Source of the DNA: Alloalcanivorax profundimaris
GTDB lineage: Bacteria; Pseudomonadota; Gammaproteobacteria; Pseudomonadales; Alcanivoracaceae
Length of the DNA: 64,000 nt
Assembly (NCBI RefSeq): GCF_015265435.1
Contig: NZ_JABJWH010000015.1
Coordinates: 1-64,000, forward strand
Direction: 5' to 3'
Below are positions 34,388 to 43,062 of this stretch, one piece after another. Made by a program: the position numbers and the translations under genes. A model generated the notes under the pieces. It was not told where the DNA came from. It did not search any database and saw nothing but the letters and a program-made list of their open reading frames with translations. Numbering within the stretch: the first letter of the stretch is position 1; every line of letters starts with the position of its first letter.

Positions 34388-35509
34388 CTAGCGGCCCAGG
34401 AAGGCGGACACCAGCCGCAGCGAGGGAATGTTGTCGCACACCAGCTTGATGCACACCAGCAGGGGCACGGCGATAAGAATGCCCACCACGCCCCACATCC
34501 AGCCCCACAGCAGGATCGAGAGGAACACCGCCACCGGGCTCAACGCCAGACGGTGGCCGGCCACCGTGGGGGTGATGAACTGGCCTTCCAGCACGTTCAG
34601 GCCGAGGATCAGCGCCGGCGGCAGCAGGGTGGCGTAGATCCCGTCGAAGTGCAGCAGGCTGACCAGCAGAATCACCGTGAAACTGGCCACCGGACCGATG
34701 TAGGGCGCGTAGTTGAACATCCCCACCATGACGCCGAACAGAATCGGGTTGGGCACGTCCAGAATATAGAGAATCAGCGCCGACACGGCCGCCAGGCACA
34801 GGTTGATGATGGAGATGGTGGCCAGGTAGATGGAGATGCGGTTCTGGATCTCGCGCACCGTGGCCACCGCCGCGCGCTTGTTCTCGAACTGGGGGATCAC
34901 CCGCACCAGCTTGCGCAGGAAGGTGTCGCCGGAGGCCAGCATGAAGTACAGCAGCACGAAACTGATGGCGATGCCGTACAGCGCCGACCAGGTGCCGGAC
35001 AGCAGCCACTTCACCGGGCTCCAGGGCACCTGGCCGCCCCCGGCGTCATTACCGCCCTCGCCGGGGGTGATGCGTGCGATCTGTTCGTTGGCCTGGCGCA
35101 GTTTTTCCATGGGCGCCGCCAGTTCGCGGAATTCCAGCTCCAGTTTGCGCAGGTCCCGGGGCGCCTTCTCCAGCCACTCCATGGCCGGCTCGGAGAGCCC
35201 GTACAGGGCGCTGACCGCCAGGGAAAACACCAGGCACACGATCACCGCCGCGCTCACCGGCGGCGCGATGCGCAGCGGCCGCAGGGCGCGCACCACCGGC
35301 GTGAAGATCAGGCTGGTGAGAAAGGCCACCACCAGCGGCGCGAACAGGGTGGCGGCGGCGTACAGGGTGTACATCACCAGCAGCACGAAGATGCCGGTGA
35401 GCATGGCCGAGCGCACCGTGACCCTTTCCATCAGCTTGCGGGTCTCGCGGCGGGCGGCCTCGTTCTCTTCCGGGGTGGGCCGTGCATCGTCCGTTGCGTC
35501 GTCCATCAA
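34388..35509 (-). CDS. AI-2E family transporter (membrane permease)
   Basis: The 373-residue protein has the AI-2E/PerM architecture: paired N-terminal helices, a central soluble segment (about 115-175, rich in charged residues) and C-terminal helices with FGVMVGMFNYAPYIGPVASF and VLEGQFITPTVAGHRLALSP, the family's best conserved motifs. A first ATG-ATG pair is at 35509. Members export autoinducer-like molecules or ions such as Na+; the substrate here is unknown. Confidence 0.92.
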   Translation of the reverse strand: MMDDATDDARPTPEENEAARRETRKLMERVTVRSAMLTGIFVLLVMYTLYAAATLFAPLVVAFLTSLIFTPVVRALRPLRIAPPVSAAVIVCLVFSLAVSALYGLSEPAMEWLEKAPRDLRKLELEFRELAAPMEKLRQANEQIARITPGEGGNDAGGGQVPWSPVKWLLSGTWSALYGIAISFVLLYFMLASGDTFLRKLVRVIPQFENKRAAVATVREIQNRISIYLATISIINLCLAAVSALILYILDVPNPILFGVMVGMFNYAPYIGPVASFTVILLVSLLHFDGIYATLLPPALILGLNVLEGQFITPTVAGHRLALSPVAVFLSILLWGWMWGVVGILIAVPLLVCIKLVCDNIPSLRLVSAFLGR

Positions 35510-35673
35510 GGGGCGTTCTCCGTGCCGGGCTGTGGAAACAAGGAGTTTACGGGGCGCCGGCGGCGAACTTGAGTCACCCGGCGTAAAAAGGCGTAAAGCG
35601 GCGGCGCGCTGGCCGCTGGTGACGGCACTGGGATAAACTGCCGGCCTGAGCGTCCGGCCCGGGGGAAAGACGC

Positions 35674-36114
35674 ATGGTCTACATTGTCGCCGTCAACGTT
35701 CTCCTGGTGACGGCGGTGGTCCTGATCCACTACGAGTTTCTGTCGCGCATCACCGTGTGGTTGCCGAAGGCGGGCATCAAGCACCGTTACCGGGTGCTGG
35801 TGGGCGTGGGCGGCGCCCTGGTGGCCCACGCCGTGGAGGTGTGGCTGTTCGGCATCGCCTATTACGTGATGGTCAACCAGCTTGGCTGGGGGGAATTCAG
35901 CGCCACCTTTTCCGGTAACTACAACGGCACCTTGATGGACTGCGTGTATTTCTCCTTCACCGTCTATACCACCCTTGGCTTCGGCGACATTCAGCCGATC
36001 GGCGACGTGCGCTACCTCACCGGCATCGAAGCCCTCACCGGCCTGGTGCTGATCACCTGGACCGCCTCCTTCCTGTACCTGGAGATGCAGCGCTACTGGC
36101 GCCGGCCGGGCTGA
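35674..36114 (+). CDS. Two-TM ion channel (potassium-channel-like)
   Basis: The 146-residue protein ends in a pore module. It has hydrophobic helices at about 4-24 and 47-66, then a pore loop with TVYTTLGFGDIQPIGDVR (filter TLGFGD, near residue 102), then an inner helix at about 120-140 (GLVLITWTASFLYLEM). This matches Ion_trans_2-type K+ channels, with GFGD replacing the classic GYGD. No regulatory RCK domain is fused. It lies between AI-2E and atoE genes with no evident operon partner. Confidence 0.88.
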   Translation: MVYIVAVNVLLVTAVVLIHYEFLSRITVWLPKAGIKHRYRVLVGVGGALVAHAVEVWLFGIAYYVMVNQLGWGEFSATFSGNYNGTLMDCVYFSFTVYTTLGFGDIQPIGDVRYLTGIEALTGLVLITWTASFLYLEMQRYWRRPG

Positions 36115-36236
36115 GCGCCGTATTCGACTTTGGTCGAAGTGTGGCGTGATCGGATTGCCGGCGGGCCCGCCGGGGCCGGATAATTCCTCGGGTGTTGAAT
36201 AACAGCGAATAAAACAACAACCGGGAGAAGCCCGTC

Positions 36237-37544
36237 ATGCTCAATCGCGCGTCCCAGCCCCTGGTCCGTCTGGTGGACCGCTATCTGCCCGATCCCTACA
36301 TCTTCGTTCTGATCCTGACCCTGGTGGCGGCGGTGGCCGCCATGGCCGTGGAAGGCCAGTCGCCGGTGGCGGTGATGGACATGTGGGGCAAGGGTTTCTG
36401 GAATCTGCTCACCTTTTCCATGCAGATGCTGCTGGTGCTGATCACTGGCTTCATGCTCGCCAGCACGCCCCTGGTGAAGGGCATTCTCGACAAGCTGGCC
36501 GCCCTGGCGCGCACGCCGGGGCAGGCGATCCTGCTGGTCACCTATGTGGCCCTGGTGGCCAGCTGGATCAACTGGGGCTTCGGCCTGGTGGTGGGGGCCC
36601 TGTTCGCCAAGGCCCTGGCGCGGCGCATACAGGTGCATTACCCGCTGCTGATCGCCAGCGCCTATGCCGGCTTCATCGTCTGGCACGGTGGCCTGGCCGG
36701 CTCGATTCCGCTGACCATCGCCACCCCGGGGCACTTCACCGAGGACCAGATCGGCGTGATCGGCACCGGCGACACCATCTTCGCCTTCTTCAACCTGGCC
36801 ATCGTGGTGGCGTTGTTCATCGTGGTGCCCCTGGTGAACCGGCTGATGCTGCCGCCGGAGGAAGAGAGCTTCTTCGTCGACCGCGCCCGCATCCAGGATC
36901 CGGAAGTGCCCGACGAGGCTCCGCAACGGCCCGCCGAGCATCTGGAGAACAGCCGCGTACTGGCCTGGCTGATCGGCTTCAGCGGCATCGCCTACGCGGT
37001 CTACTACTTCAGCCAGGGCGGCGGCCTGAACCTGAACATCGTCAACTTCATGTTCCTGTTCCTGGCCATCGTGCTGCACCAGACCCCGCGCCGGCTGCTG
37101 ATCAGCCTGCACGAGGCGATCAAGGGCGGCGCCGGCATCGTTATCCAGTTCCCGTTCTACGCCGGCATCATGGCGATCATGACCGACTCCGGGCTGGCCG
37201 GGACCATCTCCAACGGCTTCGCCTCCATCGCCAGCGCCCAGACCCTGCCGTTCTGGAGCTTCATCAGCGCCGGCGTGGTCAACATCTTCGTGCCCTCCGG
37301 CGGCGGCCAGTGGGCGGTGCAGGCGCCGGTGATGCTGCCCGCCGCCGAGGCCCTCGGCGCCGACGTGCCCCGGGTGGCCATGGCGGTAGCCTGGGGCGAT
37401 GCCTGGACCAACCTGCTGCAGCCGTTCTGGGCCCTGCCGGTGCTGGCCATCGCCGGCCTCAAGGCCAAGGACATCATGGGCTACTGCCTGATGCTGCTGA
37501 TCATCACCGGCGTGGTGATCAGCGCCGGGCTTACCTTCCTGTAG
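36237..37544 (+). CDS. atoE: Short-chain fatty acid transporter AtoE
   Basis: The 435-residue protein has about 12 membrane segments. The conserved blocks DRYLPDPYIFVLILTLVAA, SWINWGFGLVVGALFAKALA, AGFIVWHGGLAGSIPLTIAT and FVPSGGGQWAVQAPVMLPAA are diagnostic of the AtoE/TIGR00366 family, which imports acetoacetate and other short-chain fatty acids. CGGGAGAAG precedes the ATG. It stands alone rather than with atoDAB; its stop overlaps the convergent sensor gene by 14 bases. Confidence 0.92.
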   Translation: MLNRASQPLVRLVDRYLPDPYIFVLILTLVAAVAAMAVEGQSPVAVMDMWGKGFWNLLTFSMQMLLVLITGFMLASTPLVKGILDKLAALARTPGQAILLVTYVALVASWINWGFGLVVGALFAKALARRIQVHYPLLIASAYAGFIVWHGGLAGSIPLTIATPGHFTEDQIGVIGTGDTIFAFFNLAIVVALFIVVPLVNRLMLPPEEESFFVDRARIQDPEVPDEAPQRPAEHLENSRVLAWLIGFSGIAYAVYYFSQGGGLNLNIVNFMFLFLAIVLHQTPRRLLISLHEAIKGGAGIVIQFPFYAGIMAIMTDSGLAGTISNGFASIASAQTLPFWSFISAGVVNIFVPSGGGQWAVQAPVMLPAAEALGADVPRVAMAVAWGDAWTNLLQPFWALPVLAIAGLKAKDIMGYCLMLLIITGVVISAGLTFL

Positions 37545-38562
37545 CCAGGTCGCACTCGATGACGCCGTACCAGCCCAGGCCCCGGTAGGTTTCGTAGCCC
37601 GGGGTCAGGGCGAAGGCCACCAGTTTGTCGCCGTCCTGGTAGAAGCCGCGCTCCCGGCCCTCGGGCCGCAGCGGGTAGGGCGAGCCCAGCTCGCCGCGGC
37701 CGGTGGCGTCGGCGATCACCCGGTGCTCCGCGTCCAGCAGCATGACCCGGCACTGGGCGCGTTCCTCCTCGCTCAGGCCCACGCCCTTGACCACGTCGCC
37801 GGCCTGGGGGCTCCAGTCGAAGAAGATGCCGAGCACGCCCAGCTTGTCGCCGTCGGCGCGGCCCTCGCTCCGGATGGCGGTGGCGTAGGTGGCCACGGCG
37901 GCGTCGTCCAGGGCGCTGTTGAGGGTGATGTCGGTGACCACGAAATCGTCGCCGCTGGCGGTGGCCATGGCCTGCTGGAACCAGGCGCTGCGCGATACAT
38001 CCAGGCCCACGGCGCCGGGGTAGCGGTCCGGGCGGCCGTTGGCCACCACCTGGCCGTCGGCGTCGGCGATCCACAGATCCAGGTAGACCACGTAGGAGCG
38101 CAGGATGGTGGCCAGCCGTTCGCCGGCGTGCTCCCGGGTGGCCGCGTCGGCGTTGTCGGCGGCGGCCACCACGGCGGAGTCCGTGGCCCACCAGCGCACG
38201 TCGCAGGAGCGCTCGAACAGGTTGCGGTCGATGATCTCGATGGCGTTCAGGGACAAATCGGTGAGGCGCTGGCCCCGGAAGTCAGTGAGCATGCGCTCAC
38301 CCACGTCCTCGATGCGGCTGGTGTGGCCTTCCACGGCGTCGCGGAAATCCGCGGCGATGTGGTTGATCTCCTCGGAGACATTGCCGATTTCCTCGGCCAC
38401 CACGCCGAAGGCGGCGCCGGCGGTGCCGGCCCGGGCCGCCTCGATGCGGGCGTTGAGGGCCAGGATCTTGGTGGTCTGCATGATCTCCTCGATGGCGCCC
38501 ACCTTTTCGCGGGTCACCTGGGAGATGTCGTAGGCCAGTTCGAGAATGGTGTTGTCTTGCAT
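37531..38562 (-). CDS. Soluble sensor with MCP-type signalling segment and cache-like domain
   Basis: ATG 38562 is preferred because AAGGGG lies six bases upstream. The 343-residue product begins with a short piece of the MCP signalling hairpin (IMQTTKILALNARIEAARAG, then AAFGVVAEEIGNVSEEI, residues about 28-66), the tip that contacts CheA and CheW. A cache/PAS-like sensory domain follows (about 110-330: YVVYLDLWIADADGQVVANG, VSRSAWFQQAM, GVLGIFFDW). There is no membrane segment or HAMP, and the order of domains is reversed relative to classical receptors. It may be a cytoplasmic chemoreceptor of an unusual class. No other chemotaxis gene is nearby. Confidence 0.75.
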   Translation of the reverse strand: MQDNTILELAYDISQVTREKVGAIEEIMQTTKILALNARIEAARAGTAGAAFGVVAEEIGNVSEEINHIAADFRDAVEGHTSRIEDVGERMLTDFRGQRLTDLSLNAIEIIDRNLFERSCDVRWWATDSAVVAAADNADAATREHAGERLATILRSYVVYLDLWIADADGQVVANGRPDRYPGAVGLDVSRSAWFQQAMATASGDDFVVTDITLNSALDDAAVATYATAIRSEGRADGDKLGVLGIFFDWSPQAGDVVKGVGLSEEERAQCRVMLLDAEHRVIADATGRGELGSPYPLRPEGRERGFYQDGDKLVAFALTPGYETYRGLGWYGVIECDLATGR

Positions 38563-38810
38563 GTCGTACCCCTTATCGCTTGGCAACCGGACCCTATGCA
38601 ATAAGTGGGCCTTTTGTTATCTGTTAGTGGTTGTTTTATAAGGAAAAACACCTGTGAATCGTATATCGGCGGCGGCCCCTGGAACTTTAGAAGCGCGAAA
38701 TAGATTGACCGGGAGTTCTGGCGGTGTATGCTGGCCGGAGCTAGAAAGTACGCCCGTATTTATGAACCCCGTTCGATGCCCTTCCGTAGTCTTCGTCCTG
38801 ACCTTCATAA

Positions 38811-38890
38811 GTAGCCCGTAAGACCTTTCAGCAAAACCGGCCCGTTTTCGGGCTACCCAAGTTCAAGTTATGAAATATCAGGAGACGATT
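38811..38890 (+). promoter_or_regulatory. Cold-shock gene leader with two mutually exclusive stems
   Basis: In the 5' leader the segment CGGGCTAC (38849-38856) can pair either with GTAGCCCG at 38811-38818 or, in part, within the local hairpin GCCCG-TTTT-CGGGC (38840-38853). The two stems exclude each other, as in the temperature-sensing leader of E. coli cspA. AGGAG at 38880-38884 is the ribosome-binding site. Upstream of this, 38563-38810 contains no gene that I can support; the csp promoter should lie there but was not resolved. Confidence 0.5.
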
Positions 38891-39097
38891 ATGTCCACCA
38901 CCACCGGCACCGTTAAGTGGTTCAACGAAGCAAAAGGTTTTGGTTTCATCGAGCAGAATGGCGGCCCTGACGTGTTCGTTCACTTCAGCGCCATCACCGG
39001 CTCTGGCTTCAAAACCCTGGCCGAAGGCCAACAGGTTGAGTTCACCGTCACTCAGGGCCAGAAAGGCCCGCAGGCGGAAAACGTGGTCGCCGTATAA
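38891..39097 (+). CDS. Cold-shock protein, CspA family
   Basis: The 68-residue protein is a single cold-shock domain with RNP1 (KGFGFIEQ) and RNP2 (DVFVHFSAI). It starts at ATG 38891 after AGGAG. CspA-family proteins bind single-stranded RNA and DNA and melt secondary structure at low temperature or on stress. The structured leader upstream and the strong terminator downstream make a complete monocistronic unit. Confidence 0.96.
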   Translation: MSTTTGTVKWFNEAKGFGFIEQNGGPDVFVHFSAITGSGFKTLAEGQQVEFTVTQGQKGPQAENVVAV

Positions 39098-39128
39098 GGC
39101 AGCCACCCGGTCCCAGGACCGGAACGAA

Positions 39129-39157
39129 AAACGGGGCCCATCGGGCCCCGTTTTTTT
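39129..39157 (+). terminator. Rho-independent terminator after the cold-shock gene
   Basis: The stem CGGGGCCC / GGGCCCCG with a short ATC loop is followed directly by seven T. It is preceded by a run of A (GAAAAACGG), so it can also terminate transcripts arriving from the opposite strand. Confidence 0.9.
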
Positions 39158-39175
39158 ATGCGCGGCTTACCCGGA

Positions 39176-41134
39176 TCAGCGGTCCCGGGCCCAGCTGCCG
39201 CGCGCCAGCGCTTCCACCTCGGCCACGTCCCGCGCCGGCACGCGCGCCGGTTCCAGGTGCTCCAGCGGATCGAAGTGGAAGATGTAGAGCCGCGAGACGA
39301 ACTCCGCCACCGGCAAGGAAGACTCGCCGAACCGCTCGCCGCGCCCCTCCGTGGACACCTTTACCCCATTGCCCAGATCCTGCCCGGAATCGTTGTTGGG
39401 GTTGTAGAAGTACACCCGCATGATCTCTTCCTGGTCCAGGGCCACGCGCTGGATGGTGATGGCGTGCCAGCCGACGAAGCGCGCGGCGCTGTCGGTGACC
39501 GCCAGGCCCGCCGGCTGCGGATGGATCAGCGGCTGGTTGCCGTTGTGCAGCGGGTGGTAGCAGGCGTGGAAATGGCGCACGAACCCTTCGTAGTCGCGCA
39601 GGGCGCCGCTGGCCAGGTCCACCGCCAGCTTGAAGCCGCGCCCCACCCACCAGCCGTGGAATTCCGGGTTGATCCAGCGGTGCGGATCGTCGCCCCGGTC
39701 CGCGCACAGCGCGCCCATGGCGTGATAGATGCGATCCAGGTGCGGCACCAGCAGGGCGGAGACGGCGTCCACGTCCAGGGGCGCCGCGTTGGCGACACTG
39801 AGTTCCTTGGAGGACAACCGCTGGCCCTCGAAATGCATCACCAGATCGTCGTCCCGGGCCGCCCAGACGATCATCTGCAACAGATAGTCCGGGTCGTTGT
39901 GGGCCCACATGGACAGGGCCCGGGCGGATTGGCAGGTGGGGTTGTTGCCCTGGCCGATGCCCAGCGGCAACCCCAGCACGCCGAGCACGTCGGCCAGCAG
40001 CCGCACCCGGGCGGGCACGGCCTCGCCCTGGGCGCGCAGAATGGCGGCTTCCGCCTCCGGGCACAGCTCCAGGTTGAGCTGGCGCCACAGAGCCGGCGCC
40101 ATGGGCGGCGCGAACAGGGTGCCCCGTTCCAGCAGCAGCGCCAGGCCGTACACGGTCTGGGCGGTTTCCGGGTGCACCGCCGCGTCGATCAGGGCATACA
40201 CCAGCTCCTGATAGCACAGCAGGCCGTCCCGCCCGGTGGCGCTCAGCCCCAGGGCGGTGCTCACCAGATCGGCGGACTGGTCCAGGGCGAAGCGCAGAAA
40301 CAGGGTGTGGTAGGGCGACACCAGGCCGGTGTCGTGCATGGCCCGGGCGAAGCCGTTGGCTTCCTGGGCCAGGGACGGGCCGTCCATGGCCGCCAGCCGT
40401 TCCTGGTACAGCGGCAGCCCCGGGTCCTCGGAGCAGGCCTGGGTGGGCCCGAACAGGGCGCTCACCAGGCGGTCCGCGCCACGGCTGCCGGAGACGTCGA
40501 TGGACGGGTTGTACAGGCAGGCGGCGATCTGGGTGATCATCGCCTTGATGTGATCCAGACGCACCGGGCGCTGGGCCAGAATGCGCCAGATCTCCTCGAT
40601 CAGGCGGTCGAGGATGTTGTCGTAGCCGATGTGCTCCACCAGCAGTTGCAGCACCCCGCGCACCGCCGGCGCCAGGCGGCCCTGGCGGATGCGGATCGCC
40701 TCGCCGCCGAGGTCGAACAGCAGGTCCAGGTTGAGCGCCAGCACCTGGGCCAGGTAGTGGTGGGCCTGCTCGGCGGAGAGCGCCGGGTGGGGCAGGCCCC
40801 GGGCCACCGCCAGCAGGCGCAGTTCGCTCAGGCACTCCAGGGTGATGTCGTCGGCGTGGCCCAGGCGCAGGGTGTTGACGGTGAGGTCGGCCTGGAGGAT
40901 CTCCGGGTGGGCCCAGTCGGTGCCCGCGAACACGCCGGCGGCCTCCAGATCGGCGGCCCGCTCAAGCAGTCGGGCGGGGCCGTCCGGCTCGCGCAACAGG
41001 CGGGCCGCCTGCTGCAGTACCTTGGCGCTGTGCAGGCCTTTCGCGAATTCACGGCTCTGGGCCAGTTGATCCAAAGCGCGCTCGAAACGGGCCAGGGCGG
41101 CGTTGCCGCTGTCGGGGACTTCGCTGCTGCTCAT
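39176..41134 (-). CDS. Uncharacterised 652-residue protein with Cys/His/Asn-rich catalytic-like motifs
   Basis: I do not recognise a named family. ATG 41134 is chosen because GGAAG lies four to eight bases upstream. The protein is soluble, with a long helical first half. The second half contains GQGNNPTCQSARALSMWA (Cys401), GWHAITIQRVALD (His557) and RVYFYNPNNDSGQ (Asn579-Asp582). A Cys in an N-P-T-C-Q-S context at a helix start, followed by W-H-A and an F-Y-N-P-N-N strand, resembles a papain-like or transglutaminase-like Cys-His-Asn/Asp triad. This reading is inference. The gene is divergent from an ATP-grasp enzyme gene, with 195 bases between start codons. Confidence 0.6.
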   Translation of the reverse strand: MSSSEVPDSGNAALARFERALDQLAQSREFAKGLHSAKVLQQAARLLREPDGPARLLERAADLEAAGVFAGTDWAHPEILQADLTVNTLRLGHADDITLECLSELRLLAVARGLPHPALSAEQAHHYLAQVLALNLDLLFDLGGEAIRIRQGRLAPAVRGVLQLLVEHIGYDNILDRLIEEIWRILAQRPVRLDHIKAMITQIAACLYNPSIDVSGSRGADRLVSALFGPTQACSEDPGLPLYQERLAAMDGPSLAQEANGFARAMHDTGLVSPYHTLFLRFALDQSADLVSTALGLSATGRDGLLCYQELVYALIDAAVHPETAQTVYGLALLLERGTLFAPPMAPALWRQLNLELCPEAEAAILRAQGEAVPARVRLLADVLGVLGLPLGIGQGNNPTCQSARALSMWAHNDPDYLLQMIVWAARDDDLVMHFEGQRLSSKELSVANAAPLDVDAVSALLVPHLDRIYHAMGALCADRGDDPHRWINPEFHGWWVGRGFKLAVDLASGALRDYEGFVRHFHACYHPLHNGNQPLIHPQPAGLAVTDSAARFVGWHAITIQRVALDQEEIMRVYFYNPNNDSGQDLGNGVKVSTEGRGERFGESSLPVAEFVSRLYIFHFDPLEHLEPARVPARDVAEVEALARGSWARDR

Positions 41135-41329
41135 GCTGCTTCCGGACAATGTTCGGTGGCCTTTCAGGCGTAGCTTGCCCGTCATCATACCCGAACACCA
41201 GCCCGTCGCGGCCAGGGGGCGTTCTGCAGCGCCGGAGCGGTTCTGCTAGTGTGGAGACAGGGCCGCCCGCCGGCCGAACGCCGGTTCCACTCATTTTTAA
41301 TGGGCGCACCCTCGACAGGAGGTGACCTC

Positions 41330-42559
41330 ATGGTAAAGGAGAAAGATCCGGAAAAAGGCTACATCGCGTTGTTGGGCTGGAGCCTCAACGCCATCGACGC
41401 CCTGGAGAAATTCGACCGCCGGTTCGTGGTGGTGGCGCCCAATTGGGCCGAGGACTACGCCCGGGAACACGACATTCCCTACATCCGCTGGGATTTCGAG
41501 CGGCTCAACGATCGCTCCATGGAAATCGCCGAGCAGCTGCGCGATGAAGGCGTGGACGTGGCGGTGCCGCTGTTCGAGGAAACCGTGGAATGGGCCGGCG
41601 CCATCAACTCGGTGCTGATGGACAACCCCCGCTTGTACGGTCAGTCCGTGCTGTTCCGCGACAAGGCGCTGATGAAGCGGCGCGCGCAGCTGGGCGGCAT
41701 CCGCGTGGGCATTTTCGAGGAAGCCCACGACCGCGACGATGTGATCCGCTTTCTCAAGCGCGTCAACCAGACCCTGCTCAAGCTGGACGGCGACCCCAAC
41801 GATCCGATTCACCTCAAGGCCTTCGACAAGGCCGGTTGCCTGGGCCACCGGGTGATCCGCACGCCGGACGAAGTGGACACCATCCCCGACGAGGAATTTC
41901 CGGTGCTCATGGAGAGCCACCTGGACGGCTGGGAATTCGCGGTGGAAGCCTGGATACACGACGGCGAAATCTGTTTCCTGAACATCTCCGAATACGTGAC
42001 CCTGGGTTATTCCGTGTTCGTGCCGGCGAGCCCGGAGCTGGAAGCCTGGCGGCCGCGTATCCGCGAGGAGATCGAAAAGCTGATCAAGACCTTCGACCTG
42101 AAATCCGGCTTCATCCACCCGGAATACTTCGTCACCAGCGACGGCACCATGTACTTCGGCGAAGTGGCCTTCCGGCCGCCGGGCTTCAAGGTGTTCGAGT
42201 TGCTGGAACGGGTCTACGGCTTCAACGCCTACCAGGGCATGGTGCTGGTGTTCGACCCGAAAGCCACGGCGGAGGAGATCAAGGCGTTCTTCCCCCGCGA
42301 GGTGGTGGACGCGGACGGCCACGCCGGCTGCTTCGGCGTCTACCCGCGCCGCCGGGTGGTGAGCCGCCTGGAGATTCCCGAGGAGACCCAGGACGACCCC
42401 TACTTCGATTTCCACGAGCTGACCCCGCCCCTGGAAGAAACCGTCACCAAGCGCACCGCCTTCGGCACCCACTGGGGCCTGGTGTATTTCCACGGCGACG
42501 ACCCCTACCGGATGCGCGACCTGCTCAAGCACCAGGAGGATCTGGACTTCTACATCTGA
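41330..42559 (+). CDS. ATP-grasp domain protein
   Basis: From ATG 41330, with a perfect GGAGGTGA site upstream, the protein has 409 residues. The N-terminal part (EKGYIALLGWSLNAIDALEK, VVVAPNWAEDYAREHDIPYI) is a pre-ATP-grasp Rossmann-like domain. The central lid and nucleotide-binding part has FPVLMESHLDGWEFAVEAWI and the Mg-binding strand TMYFGEVAFRPPGF. ATP-grasp enzymes form acyl-phosphate intermediates and ligate an amine or thiol to a carboxylate. The substrate is not predictable. The divergent neighbour with a possible Cys-hydrolase fold could act in the same pathway. Confidence 0.8.
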   Translation: MVKEKDPEKGYIALLGWSLNAIDALEKFDRRFVVVAPNWAEDYAREHDIPYIRWDFERLNDRSMEIAEQLRDEGVDVAVPLFEETVEWAGAINSVLMDNPRLYGQSVLFRDKALMKRRAQLGGIRVGIFEEAHDRDDVIRFLKRVNQTLLKLDGDPNDPIHLKAFDKAGCLGHRVIRTPDEVDTIPDEEFPVLMESHLDGWEFAVEAWIHDGEICFLNISEYVTLGYSVFVPASPELEAWRPRIREEIEKLIKTFDLKSGFIHPEYFVTSDGTMYFGEVAFRPPGFKVFELLERVYGFNAYQGMVLVFDPKATAEEIKAFFPREVVDADGHAGCFGVYPRRRVVSRLEIPEETQDDPYFDFHELTPPLEETVTKRTAFGTHWGLVYFHGDDPYRMRDLLKHQEDLDFYI

Positions 42560-42565
42560 TCGCGC

Positions 42566-42988
42566 CTACCAGGTGCCGGTGTTCTCCATGGACGCCCAGG
42601 GTTCCTTCGGGGGCTGGGCGTCCCCTTTCTGAAGCAGTTCCACGGAGATCAGGTCCGGGGAGCGCACGAACGCCATGTGGCCGTCCCGGGGCGGGCGGTT
42701 GATGGTGTAGCCCATCGATTGCAGGTGCTCGCACAGGCCGTAGATGTCGTCCACCCGGAACGCCAGGTGGCCGAAGTTGCGCGCCGAGCCCATGTCCTCT
42801 TCCGGGTCCCAGTTCCAGGTCAGCTCCAGCTCCGCCTCCGGGCTGTCCGGCGCCGCCAGGAACACCAGGGTGAAGCGGCCCTTGGGGACCTCCTTGCGGC
42901 GGGTTTCGCGCAGGCCCAGGCCGTCGCAATAGAAACGCAGCGTCTCGTCCAGGTCGCGGACGCGCACCATGGTATGCAGATACTTCAT
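42566..42988 (-). CDS. VOC-family protein, lactoylglutathione lyase-like
   Basis: The 140-residue protein has both halves of the glyoxalase I fold: HTMVRVRDLDETLRFYCDGL and NFGHLAFRVDDIYGLCEHLQ, with His and Glu residues in the expected metal-binding positions (HTMVRV, AELELTW, GHLAFRV, SVELLQ). This pattern fits a glutathione-dependent methylglyoxal detoxifying enzyme, although the C-terminus is longer than in GloA and substrate is unproven. It is convergent with the ATP-grasp gene, with six bases between the stops. Confidence 0.82.
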   Translation of the reverse strand: MKYLHTMVRVRDLDETLRFYCDGLGLRETRRKEVPKGRFTLVFLAAPDSPEAELELTWNWDPEEDMGSARNFGHLAFRVDDIYGLCEHLQSMGYTINRPPRDGHMAFVRSPDLISVELLQKGDAQPPKEPWASMENTGTW

Positions 42989-43062
42989 GTTTCGAATGCC
43001 CTTTGATACAAGGAATGGAAGACCGGACAGAATGTCATTCCATAATAACAGAGGGAGAGTTC

